Source: Batillaria attramentaria
Lineage: Eukaryota; Mollusca; Gastropoda; Batillariidae
Assembly: GCA_018292915.2 (NCBI GenBank)
Contig: JACVVK020000146.1
Location: forward strand, 531,001 to 595,000
Reading direction: 5' to 3'
DNA: 64,000 nucleotides
Shown here: in pieces, positions 54,049 to 64,000 of the stretch
Position numbering within the stretch: position 1 is the first letter of the stretch
Layout of the letters: each line of letters begins with the position of its first letter
Notes under the pieces: generated by a model
What the model was told of the DNA's origin: nothing
Seen by the model: only the letters and a program-made list of their open reading frames with translations
Database searches by the model: none
Program-made: the position numbers and the translations under genes

Positions 54049-55020
54049 AAAAGAACGCCCGACAAGTCAGACCTTGAGACACATCTAATCGAGCAACGTG
54101 AAAACAATGATCAACACCAGAGATTGAACTTCAAGAATCATTGCACACAAGGAAGAAAACGGAAAGAGAAGAAAAATGTGATTTGTTGACTGACACTATT
54201 TTGTTGTTTCAAACTGAAGCTGGCGGGAAGACTGGAGGTGCATAATTATCTACTGCTTTTTACAAAAAAAAAAAAAAAAAATTACAACTGACCTGTTCCA
54301 AGTGAACTCCACACACAACGCACAAAGAACTTCCACACAGAGTAAACTTAAAGTGTGTGTGTGTGTGTGAAAGGCGACCTGCTCTGGAAAAATGACGTTT
54401 CCTGAATGAACGTACAGTATATTCATTTCGCACTCACTTCCCGTTTCATGGTAGTCCCACGTGATCATTCTACACGGAAATAATGACTTCGACCAACAAT
54501 TTGAAAAACAAACAAACAAGAACTGCACTTCCTATGCAGCCACCGCTGCTGTAGCGTCAAGAAGAGATCAGGTCATTTAGAGCCAAAGATGGACAAAAAC
54601 ACTCATTTGACCCGGTAGTTACCGCTATCCTCTTCGATTGAAAATCCCCTCGGGTACCGGCGATGGTCGCCCGGACTAGTGACAGGGTGGTTGTATTTCC
54701 GCCATCTCCTTGCACGTAAGACATTTGCAAGGCCAGATAAATCACGGCCTGACGACCTTGGGTTTTCGACCGTCGTCTGGATGAAGGACCAAAGCGTCCA
54801 TCAAATCCATAGCGCTAAGGCCCTTTTCCCAGATGACGGTTGTTTTGGACAGACCGTCAAGACTTCATACTTCTTGCACTTGAGATTTGTTATCTCGCTG
54901 GTATTCTGCATCTGCACTGGTAGATTTTGAGGACTTTGTGTCGCCTGCCTTATCTGTCCGTGACCTGGCTGGGCCCACCAATTAGCGTGCGCTCAAAACT
55001 CTTCCGGGTGGATTGTGTGA
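53691..55020. other. Intergenic, no gene supported
   Basis: Contains a compound (CT)n(CA)n at 53982-54046 and an A run near 54264-54281. An open frame at 54679-54930 has no motif I recognise. Confidence 0.4.
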
Positions 55021-55029
55021 TGAGGAACT

Positions 55030-55165
55030 TGAGTATGAGTCAAGGAGGCGTCGGGTGGACCAACTGATCGAGCGTCGGACTCCAAATAGGAAAGTCTTGG
55101 GTTCGACTCCCGATAAATTCAATTCTATTCCTCGGCTCTTTGCAGCATTAAACGTTTAGTTAGCT
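55030..55165 (+). mobile_element. Degenerate tRNA-like SINE head
   Basis: GGTGGACCAACTGATCGAGCG and GGGTTCGACTCCC look like diverged A and B boxes about 40 bp apart, followed by ATTCAATTC and GCATTAAACG, a SINE-like tail. It is related in form but not in sequence to families A and B. Confidence 0.45.
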
Positions 55166-55215
55166 GTCGCCATGCTAAGCTCTAGTCCGGCTGTTCGCCG
55201 GCTCAGTTCTGATCG

Positions 55216-56460
55216 TCACTGAGGTGTTGCTGGGTCCCTACTATTGTCTCCATCACTCTGTCTCTCTCCGTTCAGCTCTTTGGCTGTCTTTGTGATCACC
55301 ACTTTCCTCACACCGATGAACGACGGTTCTTGCAACAGCTTCAGCGTGGGGGACTTGTGTGGACTCGCCACCAGAAGCCTGCTTCGCTCGTACGCGTGGG
55401 AGAAAGATCTGTCGGTCATTTCAGAACAGAACCGGCAGAATCTCTTCCCCAGAACGTCACAGAAGTGGAGGGTGGCCGTGCTCTGGTGGATACAACGTGA
55501 ACAGTGTACAGGCCTGCGGTTGTTCTCCCAGAACTCGTCGGCCGGAAACACAGACTGCGCGAAACGTTCTCTGCGCTTCCTGTACCGGAAATACGGCCTG
55601 TAGGCTGTCGGGAAGGCCACGTGATCGCGGAAGATTCTCCTCAGGACTTTGGGCTCCGTCTGGTCCTGCATGACGTAGCGTTTCTCTGCCATGGAGTTGG
55701 CATCAAGCTTGACATCCCCTCGTCGTTTGCTGATCTGGAGGGGTGGCAGGATGACCGAGTCTTCTCGGGGTCTCGGCGTCGCAAACACGGTGTCTTCTCG
55801 TGACGGCTCGGTCGGTATATAGTGGATTTTTGATTTCTGCCCGTAGATGCTTCTCACGTCGATGGTGTTGGTTCTGGGGCTGTCTTCTGGATCCAGCTCA
55901 GTTATGAAACCCCTTGGCATCGCAGGGGACATCTTTGGCAGCGTCCACACGCTGCGAGAAGGTCGTTTCTTCCTCTGCTTGGGCTCACCGATGATACTGT
56001 ACTTGGAGCAGGCCAGCACAGGACAGACACTCGCTGCATGAACGTCATCTGTATCAAAGCCTCTCTCTGTAGTAGCGAGATGGGACGGAACAGAACTGTT
56101 TCTTTGATCCCCCTCCGCCACCTCCTCAGCCGGTGACGTTGAGTGCGGCCCAGTTTCAGCCTTGCTGACGCCATCGTACGACGCTCTGACGTCATCAGTG
56201 CCCGCTGCGTGACCTCTTACGTATATAGAAGAATACAATCTTCCGGGCGCGGACGTCGCTTGGCTTTCACAATCACCGTTGGTGACGTCAGAGTGTGACG
56301 ACTTTCGCGATGACGGCTTACGTCTGACCTTCTTCTTGACGACCGCATGATGCCGGTAGAAACCGGCCACAGCCGGTCGGTCCGTGTTGAAACCGATGCT
56401 CCTGACCGGAACTGGCAGTTGATTTTTGTGAAGCGGTGGCAGAGGTCTTGGTTTCAACAT
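55216..56460 (-). CDS. Uncharacterised 414-aa protein with B-box-like cysteine cluster
   Basis: A single uninterrupted frame, the longest in the window, with normal amino-acid composition and balanced codon use in GC-richer sequence than its surroundings. The start is MLKPRPLPPLHKNQ. The N-terminal third is basic and Ser-rich (KKKVRRKPSSRKSSHS), the middle Pro/Ser/Thr-rich with repeated PRxREDS motifs (229-235). A Cys/His cluster at 319-355 reads C320-x2-C323-x10-C334-x7-C342-x2-C345-x9-H355, resembling a B-box or treble-clef zinc site. The C-terminus is polar. I do not recognise the family, and function is unknown. A 5' UTR exon upstream is possible. The ATG is the first in frame after a stop. 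Confidence 0.72.
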   Translation of the reverse strand: MLKPRPLPPLHKNQLPVPVRSIGFNTDRPAVAGFYRHHAVVKKKVRRKPSSRKSSHSDVTNGDCESQATSAPGRLYSSIYVRGHAAGTDDVRASYDGVSKAETGPHSTSPAEEVAEGDQRNSSVPSHLATTERGFDTDDVHAASVCPVLACSKYSIIGEPKQRKKRPSRSVWTLPKMSPAMPRGFITELDPEDSPRTNTIDVRSIYGQKSKIHYIPTEPSREDTVFATPRPREDSVILPPLQISKRRGDVKLDANSMAEKRYVMQDQTEPKVLRRIFRDHVAFPTAYRPYFRYRKRRERFAQSVFPADEFWENNRRPVHCSRCIHQSTATLHFCDVLGKRFCRFCSEMTDRSFSHAYERSRLLVASPHKSPTLKLLQEPSFIGVRKVVITKTAKELNGERQSDGDNSRDPATPQ

Positions 56461-58290
56461 GACGCAGTGGTTTTGTGTTCTCGTCTTCGGACACTATCAC
56501 TGGTTCCGAGCAAAGCAGGATAACTAGGTTCTGAACATCACTTTACTAGTCTTGTCTTGTTTGCATCATGATCCTTGCTTTCTGGAGAGTAGTGTTCATC
56601 GAGGTCGTGTACCCACTTACGTTCAGAAGTGTCTCTGGTTCATTTTACGCCCTCACTGTCGGATTGGCGTTGACCTGTGAGCAGAAAACAGACGTCCACA
56701 AATTGTAACATCTCAGTAAAGTGCGCGTCTTACAATTACAGAGTGATTTTAAATGTTCAGTGAATGCCTGCATAGAGACTACAGACAGTACTTGTCACTG
56801 CCTCTGGTTTGACACATACATGCACCTTGGTCAGCGATGAACCTAAAGTTTACTAAATAATCCCGGCTTTCCACCACTGGATTGGAAAGAGTCACACACA
56901 ACACAGCGCACGAAAGAGATGTCAAACGTAAGATCAGTTTTGTATTGTGAATCACACTACGGCCACAGTGAACAAAAACTTTTGCAAATAAACTCGGCCT
57001 GCCATAACTGAACTGGAGAGAAGCTAACCTTTGCATTGTCATTGGCATGACCAACCGTGAACAAAACCTTTTACAAATAACATCGGTTTTCCGTCGCCTA
57101 CGTGGAGAGAGAAAGCTATACATCACTAGATAACCCATTTTGTGAGAACATTCTGATGCCAAGTGTAAGCATACCTTTGCATTGTAAAACGGTTAGAGGC
57201 CTGATGTTCAAACGTATAATCTGGAAACCAGCACACTCACAGACAAACCAAACTTGTCCATTTTCACCAACCCGACCGCTGTTAACACGTTCGTTTGGCA
57301 GTGGATTTAGAAAGCGTGTTTAGGGGTGGCAATCGGGATCAACCAAACACACACTCCAACATGCCTGCCACACTAAGATAGGGTCACAATTTATCTATCT
57401 CCCTCTCAAAAGCAGCGGCAGACTAAATCGCTTACTAAGTCTCACTGCCGATAGTGAAGTTGAATGGCGTTAAAAAACGCCGTACAAATCGCTTTCTGAT
57501 GTGATCCAATGTTCAGCTTTCGCTCAGCAACGACAAAACAAGGCTGGTGATACGGGTTTTGGTTGTCGCAATCGGGACATAAATTGACGTGTTTGTTTAG
57601 TTTAAGAATGCTTTTGTCTCTGAATAAATCAAACGACTGAGGTATTTTTTCAAGAGTACAGAGTCAGAAGCTTCCCGTACCTGGCTTTTGTAAAGATTAT
57701 TCTTTCGTACATTAGGTCATTTGACGGTTTGTAATGCGGCCAGGAGTCAAAAAGTAATGAAAGGGTAAAATTTATGCGGACTGCTTAAGAGCCTTTCCTT
57801 GTTTCACAGAACAGTAGATCAACAGTTATCTAAACATTCTGGAAGGCCCTTTTATGGATACTGTATGACGCACTGTCCGATTTCAACATTGTCTGGCAGG
57901 CTATTTCCACGTTGGGACACTTCTGATCAAGGACTGCCTCTCATTGTTCACAGCGATGAATAATTAACGCCGAAATGCTCACTGTCGTATTGTTTTGGCG
58001 ATATGGCGAGAGAACGTATTGCCCAAACTATTCGACCCTCTTATAGGCGCTAGTAGGTTTTATATAAGGGAGACTTCTGTTTTGGAACAGTTGCACTTGT
58101 GACTGTGCCTGTGCGCTCGAAATAAGAGATTAGTAGAGCTCTGAATGCAACATACTGATGTTTGATGATTGTGCGGTCGAGGAAAACTCAGCCGTCCGTA
58201 AACGATGTCCGCCATGTGTCCCTTGTCGCTTGTTCGAACTCAGTGAGCCACAAGGTCGAGTGTCGTTACAACAGTGTCACCGGCGACTGC
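56461..58290. other. Upstream of the 414-aa gene; no gene seen
   Basis: Presumed promoter and intergenic DNA. Contains related stretches near 56930-57010 and 57050-57080 (repeated ACAAATAA...TCGGnnTnCC words), suggesting a short imperfect direct repeat. Confidence 0.35.
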
Positions 58291-58307
58291 ACTTTGGCTT
58301 CAATCAG

Positions 58308-58480
58308 GGGGAGCCGGGGTGGCCGAATGGTAGAGCGTTGGACTTCTAATGCTCGGGTCGTGAGTTCGTATCCCGGTTGGGGCCAAATATTTGTGCTGGC
58401 TTTTTCATCGTTGCCCCGTCTTTGATATCACCCGTATTTAGTGGAAAAGGACATTGATGAACCCTCAAACACCCACCCCC
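58308..58480 (+). mobile_element. tRNA-derived SINE, family A, copy 2
   Basis: Head GGCCGAATGGTAGAGCG and GAGTTCGTATCCC, body CCAAATATTTGTGCTGGC, tail ending in CACCC repeats. Flanked by a perfect 14-bp duplication TTGGCTTCAATCAG at 58294-58307 and 58481-58494, so the borders are firm. Confidence 0.92.
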
Positions 58481-59148
58481 TTGGCTTCAATCAGCTGAAC
58501 GTAAGCTTGTCTGTGCATGTATTTGTGTATGTCTCCTAGTGGTGTGATGCTAGACACCACCAGAACGCCAGAACGACCCGTAAGCCTAAAAATCTTAAAA
58601 TAACGGCCTTTAAACAATTCCGCAAAACTGTTAACGATGCGATGGGCAGTCGCTGCATCACGACACACCACACGGCGTCCCATGTTGCTACAATTACAGT
58701 GACCACTTCACCCTCCTAGCTGGACATTTAAATGTCCTTGAGAGAAGGCGAAAGGACGTTAAACCACAAACACTCACCCTTGAGAGAAGGCTTGGTAGGA
58801 TTTCGCAAAGGTGACTAAATACTGTTGTCACCGCTAGTCATGACAAAGGCAAATGGTTCCTCTCAAGAACACTCACCGCCCGCCTGCAATCATCAGCCGG
58901 AGGAAACCGAACGACAAATCCCAATTTACCTGCACTGACAGATGTCTCGCCAGCGTCATGCGTGAGACTATTTCAAGGTTTGACCGCTTCACAGTTTGTG
59001 CCGTAGCTGTGAATCCCCTTTAGGTTTCTAGCGTCGGCCATTGCCTCTTTGCAATCTCTAGTCTGCAGGTGGTCAGTTGAATGGTGACCGAGAACTTTGG
59101 TCCTGCTAGTTACGCCTTGAAAACTCCATGCCTCCCCCCTCCCTTCCT

Positions 59149-59152
<4 letters not shown>

Positions 59153-59233
<81 letters not shown>

Positions 59234-59240
59234 TCTCTCT

Positions 59241-59312
<72 letters not shown>
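59153..59312. repeat. Compound (CA)n/(CT)n microsatellite
   Basis: Alternating CA and CT tracts over about 160 bp. Confidence 0.95.
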
Positions 59313-59313
<1 letters not shown>

Positions 59314-60245
59314 GTACTTTAACTTGCTCTTTCCAAAGTTCAAAGCCGCACAGAAGAAAAGCTGACCTATACTTACTGCCAATACCGGAACGTAGAGCTT
59401 CCGTCCACATATACTGATACAGTGTTCCTACGTCACACCCGAGTCGCGAATAACCTGACTTGTACTGGACACCTTGTTGAGGACACAGTCAGCGTAATGC
59501 AGATCACGCGAGCGTCAAAACACGAGGGATAGTGAGATGGCGGAGAGTTTATCCGGTGCTATTAAGACCACGACTGCTCGTTCCGTTGTCGATTATAATC
59601 CTGAATGAGCACGGATCTTCCTGCGATTCACGACATTGGGACAGTTGATTGACTGATTGATTGATTTGATTGATTGATTGATTGATTAATTGATTTATGG
59701 ATGGATGGATGGACGGATGGATGTCAGGTAAAGCCACATGTCTGAAGTATGAGCACGAAACCGTCTTCACGTTCTCACTACAAAACCAGTATTCAAAATT
59801 CTCTTTGCTGTAGGCTTGACAACGTCATCTTCTTTACGACTTAATATCAGCGCAAACGTCAAAACGTTTCAATCGGAAAAGACACAGGGGGAAAAAATCC
59901 GCCATCTCGACTATGCACGGTGTAAGAGTGCGATGTTTAAACAACCCACTTGCGCGTGGCAGATTGGTCGCGTATCTGAATGTGTTACGCTCCCTTGATT
60001 GGTTTTGTCACGGGGTCGGACCTGAATTGCGATTGTGTTCCATACAGATCGTAATGCATGCATGTATGGTGGGCTTGTCGCGTAGGAGCTGCTGATTCAA
60101 TAAAATTGGCAGGGTGTCCAGTCACATAGGCTAGTAAAGACTGCTACAATTATAGCTTTTATCTTATCTGTGATACGTTTCGTTGTATGCATGAGTAGGT
60201 GATGTTATGGGTGTGTGTGTGATAACGAAAAAATGTATTATCACG

Positions 60246-60385
<140 letters not shown>

Positions 60386-61218
60386 AAGCGCGCATGATTG
60401 TGTTTATGATTGATTACCTATTATGTATACCACTTTTGATTTCTCTGATTGATAACAAGTAAAATTTTAACACAGGTGGTACAGGTGATTCAGCAGGATC
60501 ACACGTGGCATAGCCCTTTAACACTTAGAGGGGAACAAGACGAACAAGAAGAAGAAGACGGACAACAGCAAGAAACAAACACAAGAAACACACAAGTGAA
60601 CTGCACACTGTGGACCAGCAATGTGGATATAAACGCAGACTGCTTATATTTTTGAACAACCTTTCGCTCTCAGGTCTTTTTCAAGCCATCGCCCATTGTC
60701 AAGGCAGCTTGTGCTCGAACACTAAGAACAACAGTTCTGACTTACGTATGACACAATACCACATAGAATCGATTTGCATTTCACCATCTACCTGTTCTAT
60801 AGGCTTCACAAATCGTACAACACTTACATTGTATTCTTGGCCCCAGTGCATGTTCAAAAGATGCCATTATTACAGGCAGGAAAAAACATTTTCTGTCGTG
60901 TCTCTTGTACTGTGTGTAGATCGAGTGCTGACTTTGATGTTGGAAAGTCGGTGCACGTTGCTTTTGCCAGTTTTGGGGAGGGTAGTTCCTAGAGCTGCGC
61001 CATATTCCGTCAGGCAGTCACGGTCTGCTTCACATGCTGAAACACTGTACGGAATCCTTCGTAAAAATGTGCATCAGCAGAGAAAGGCATACATTGTTTA
61101 AACAGTATGATTTGGGTAAAAGCAAATCTGACTGTTGAGAAATGTGCGTAACTGACATTCTATTTTAGGTATTTTAGAATTGTCCGGGAATGCGTCATGA
61201 CTGAGTAGCCAAAACAAG

Positions 61219-61257
61219 ATGGCGATTATTCTTCACGCGGCAAGACTGGAGTGGACG
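61219..61257 (+). CDS. Possible first coding exon of a gene extending right
   Basis: AACAAGATGGCGATTATTC is a good start context, similar to that of the SNX9-type gene, opening MAIILHAARLEWT before a candidate donor gtaatt at 61258. No downstream exon was identified in the remaining 2.7 kb, so this is tentative. Confidence 0.2.
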
Positions 61258-61406
61258 GTAATTTTTAAAAGCTTTCTAGTTTCTTCAACGTTCTATCACA
61301 TTTTGGCGACTCGGAAAATTAGAGCCGAGACGAGTCGAAGTTTAGAGTTGACAAATCGCTTAAAAGCAGTTGTGAAAACAAATCGACAGATAAGTCCAGC
61401 ACCCAA

Positions 61407-61448
61407 GGGGGGGGGGGGGGGGGGGGAGGGAGGGAGATGGGGGGGGGG
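61407..61448. repeat. G-rich tract
   Basis: Twenty consecutive G followed by GGGAGGGAG and a second G run. Confidence 0.95.
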
Positions 61449-63317
61449 CATACAGGAGGATATAGTTGGAAAAACTATTCTGAGATGAAAGCTTGTAATT
61501 TAAATGTACAACGTCTGCATGGTATCTCCGCTGATGATTAATTACTGTTTTGTCAAGCGTGTCGACCAAGCCATACACACCACGGCCCTTACGTCAATAT
61601 TGACGTCGCGACCCCATAACGTTTGGATATGACTAACATGGTCGATCGTACAAATGCCCTGTTGACCATTCACTTTGACAGGAGAGCATTGTAGAGCGGC
61701 ACGAAGGACTGCCGCGCTGCCCGTCAGTGTTTTTGTTGTTCTTGGGCTTGAGGGGGATTTTCGTGAGGAAATAAATGTGTTTTGACTGCACTCTCAAGAA
61801 CAGCCTAGCGTTGCTTTGTTTTGCTTTCTTACACAGTCGCTGATCTCATATGGCCGAAGTAGACTTACAGAGATGCTTTTTAGTCGTTCCAGCGGGTGAC
61901 TTGTTTTGAAAGTGCGCAATAAAAGTGATGACGTTTCACATGTTACAAGTTTACAAGAGCACTCGTCTTTTTTCTTGCTCTTTTCGTGTTGGTCAAGTAC
62001 TCACTTTTTACAAAGTTTGCCATGACTGAGATTGATTGTGCTGTGCCAAAACTGAAACTGAGTGGGGGTACTTTGGATCAAACTTTACAAACGCCGGCAT
62101 CCAGCTCACTGACCCTCAAGCTTCGAAACTGACACAACGCCCTTCAAAACAAACAAACAATCAATCAAACAAACAAACAAACTAGGCCACTCCCGCCGAG
62201 ACAGTGGCAAAAGTCCCTGCCCAGACATCAATTTCCATTTCTGTAGGCTCTCCCATTCCCTGTTCGGTATTTTTAGGAAAAAATAATTTTCGAGTACGAA
62301 TACGTTTGTTCCTTTCAAATACGTAGGGCCCTCCCGCCTCGTCGCTCACCGGGCTGTGACTTGGAATAAAAAAAAAAAAAACACACCCAAAACCAACACA
62401 AAGAAAGAACAAAAAAAGCAACCAAACGAATATGAGAAGTCCGGACTTCGGGAAAAGGGAGGCAATTAAGGTACGCTCAGCATAAGGCATGAGGATCTGC
62501 TCCCCTTCTCCTACCGGCCACTCCCCTCATACCAGTCTGCCTTGGCTACGGTAGGCGTAGGCTGGTTTTAGTGGCATTTCAATAGAAGCCCTGTGACCTT
62601 GACGTCTGTTCAAGGTCAACCAAAACAAAGAGGCTTCTTTGGAGTCCGATAACGAACACAAACACCAACAATGGTGTTGACTGGTTCACCCGTTCTTGAG
62701 ATAATTATTTCTCACCGCTGAGAAACTACACCGGCAGACACTCACACTTCTTTCCATATACAATAAGTGTGCCTATCAGCCCACTGGATTTGCCACCAAG
62801 TTCAAACTCTAGTAACTGAGAGCTGGTCAGGATTAGCAGTTTTATGGTGTTGACTAGGGCAGTATTTATTTTACGTGCATCAATTGTCAAACGCAGAATT
62901 TGTGTTTGAACTCAAGTTTTAATACACAAAGAAAATAAAATGCAAGATCAAACTGAATAAACTGCCGAAATGATGATTATCAGTCTTATTTTGTTGGCCA
63001 TTGCAGCATTACAGTTTAACATGTAACAATAGGCAAACACAGAATTTGTGTTCGAAATCTTAATCAACGAAGACGATACAAAATTAATGTAAATTGAAAC
63101 TGATCACAAAAGAGACTGTTATGAGTTTTATATATGCAGTAATATACAATATATACAGCTATATATAGCTAGTGACGAGTATTTGATCCATGACGCAAAA
63201 CACCCTCTACCTGTGTGTGCGAGGGGATTTTAACTTAGCAGGCATTTTTATTGATGTTTAGTTGTACATGTGTAACTGAAACTAACTGACCCTTTGCATC
63301 AGTGTTGATGCCCATGC

Positions 63318-63708
63318 AGTGTAAGAATAATGAGGATAAGAATAAGAATAACTTTATTAATCCCCTTAGGGAAATTTGTGGTGTACAGCTCTTGACACAA
63401 GAACAGAATCTCCATGTAAAAAAAAAAGAAGAAAAAAAGAATCAACCATGCACCCACACGCACTCTTCACTCATACACCCATCACATACACTCATGGCAG
63501 AATACTCTAAATGATTAAGAACAAACTTTGTTAAGAACTGAATTTCATAATTAAGAACAAAACTATAATTCAAAACATAATACTACTTCAGTCCATTAGA
63601 GAAAGAAAATCTCCATATAAAAAATCAACCATGCTTTGCACACTCATCTGCTCATCCACCCATCACATGCGCACACACACTCAGCCATAGTCATACACTC
63701 TACACTTA
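63318..63708 (-). mobile_element. LINE 3' end (Rex1/CR1-like)
   Basis: Plus-strand AAGAATAAGAATAACTTTATT and CCCCTTAGGGAAATTTGTGG are the inverse of the common 3' end of Rex1-type LINEs, with a TTCTTA-type microsatellite tail. The segment carries an internal near-duplication (AATCTCCATnTAAAAA...AATCAACCATGC at about 63409 and 63609). Confidence 0.6.
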
Positions 63709-63724
63709 CCTCCACGCACATATC

Positions 63725-63894
63725 GGGGAGCCGGGGTGGCCGAATGATAGAGCGTTGGACTTCTGATGCTCGGGTCGTGAGTTCGTATCCCGGCTGGGAC
63801 CAAATATTTGTGCTGGCTTTTTCATCGTTGCCCCGTCTTTGATATCACCCGTATGTGGTGGAAAAGGACGTTAAACCCCCAAACACCCACCCAC
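63725..63894 (+). mobile_element. tRNA-derived SINE, family A, copy 3
   Basis: The same head, body and GTTAAAC tail as the 58.3 kb copy, with few differences. Flanked by a perfect 16-bp duplication CCTCCACGCACATATC at 63709-63724 and 63895-63910, indicating a recent insertion. Confidence 0.93.
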
Positions 63895-64000
63895 CCTCCA
63901 CGCACATATCACCTAATGAAATACACTCCAATGCACCAATCATCATACCTCATAATTTCAGACATAATATAAAACTAAAACTGTTAAAATACATTGAGAA

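Noticed and set aside
59537..59608. ATGGCGGAGAG start with a 23-codon frame
   Set aside because: Good start context but the frame closes quickly and no downstream exon was found.
60610..61101. 163-codon plus-strand frame
   Set aside because: Cys/Ser/Leu-rich with no motif, in repeat-rich DNA; no splice or start support.
63760..63800. tRNA gene call for the A/B-box sequences at 20.4, 34.3, 41.1, 58.3 and 63.7 kb
   Set aside because: Each is the head of a longer repeated element with a common body and, for two, target duplications; not stand-alone tRNA genes.

Overview
Eukaryotic, intron-rich nuclear DNA. Long introns, GT-AG splice sites, single-copy animal genes and very dense (CA)n/(GA)n microsatellites, tRNA-derived SINEs, LINE tails and non-autonomous DNA transposons point to a marine invertebrate, most likely a mollusc. 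The species call is inference. There is no prokaryotic operon, CRISPR array or defence system.

Gene layout, reconstructed by joining exons at splice sites and checking that phases close: (1) a small plus-strand gene tail at 1-407, not recognised; (2) the 5' part of a classical Ras gene, minus strand, four coding exons at 7821-1556, covering codons 1-65 and leaving the window before its 3' end; (3) a 7 kb intergenic block with C/A-biased sequence and an odd chain of low-complexity reading frames at about 11.6-13.0 kb; (4) DNAJC25, plus strand, ten exons at 14974-23137, 338 aa; (5) NSFL1C/p47, minus strand, ten exons at 35373-27950, 380 aa, convergent with DNAJC25; (6) a sorting nexin 9/18/33 gene, plus strand, sixteen exons at 36471-49202, 574 aa, divergent from p47 over about 1.1 kb; (7) a long downstream or 3' UTR region to about 53.7 kb; (8) an uncharacterised single-exon 414-aa minus-strand gene at 56460-55216 with a B-box-like cysteine cluster; (9) repeat-rich DNA to the end with no gene called with confidence.

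The genes do not form a functional cluster. p47 (p97/VCP adaptor) and SNX9 (endocytic membrane remodelling) both act in membrane traffic and may share a bidirectional promoter, but that is inference.

Much of the remaining sequence is mobile DNA: a 3.0 kb element in Ras intron 2 with terminal inverted repeats and an internal array of about 183-bp period; a pogo-like element; two hAT-like elements; a 1.4 kb long-inverted-repeat element with an 8-bp duplication and a nested SINE; a 140-bp foldback; two SINE families, several copies with target-site duplications; and LINE 3' ends. The most interesting signals are the split Ras P-loop with a 29-nt microexon, the periodic transposon array, the run of decoy splice acceptors before SNX9 exon 9, and the orphan 414-aa gene.
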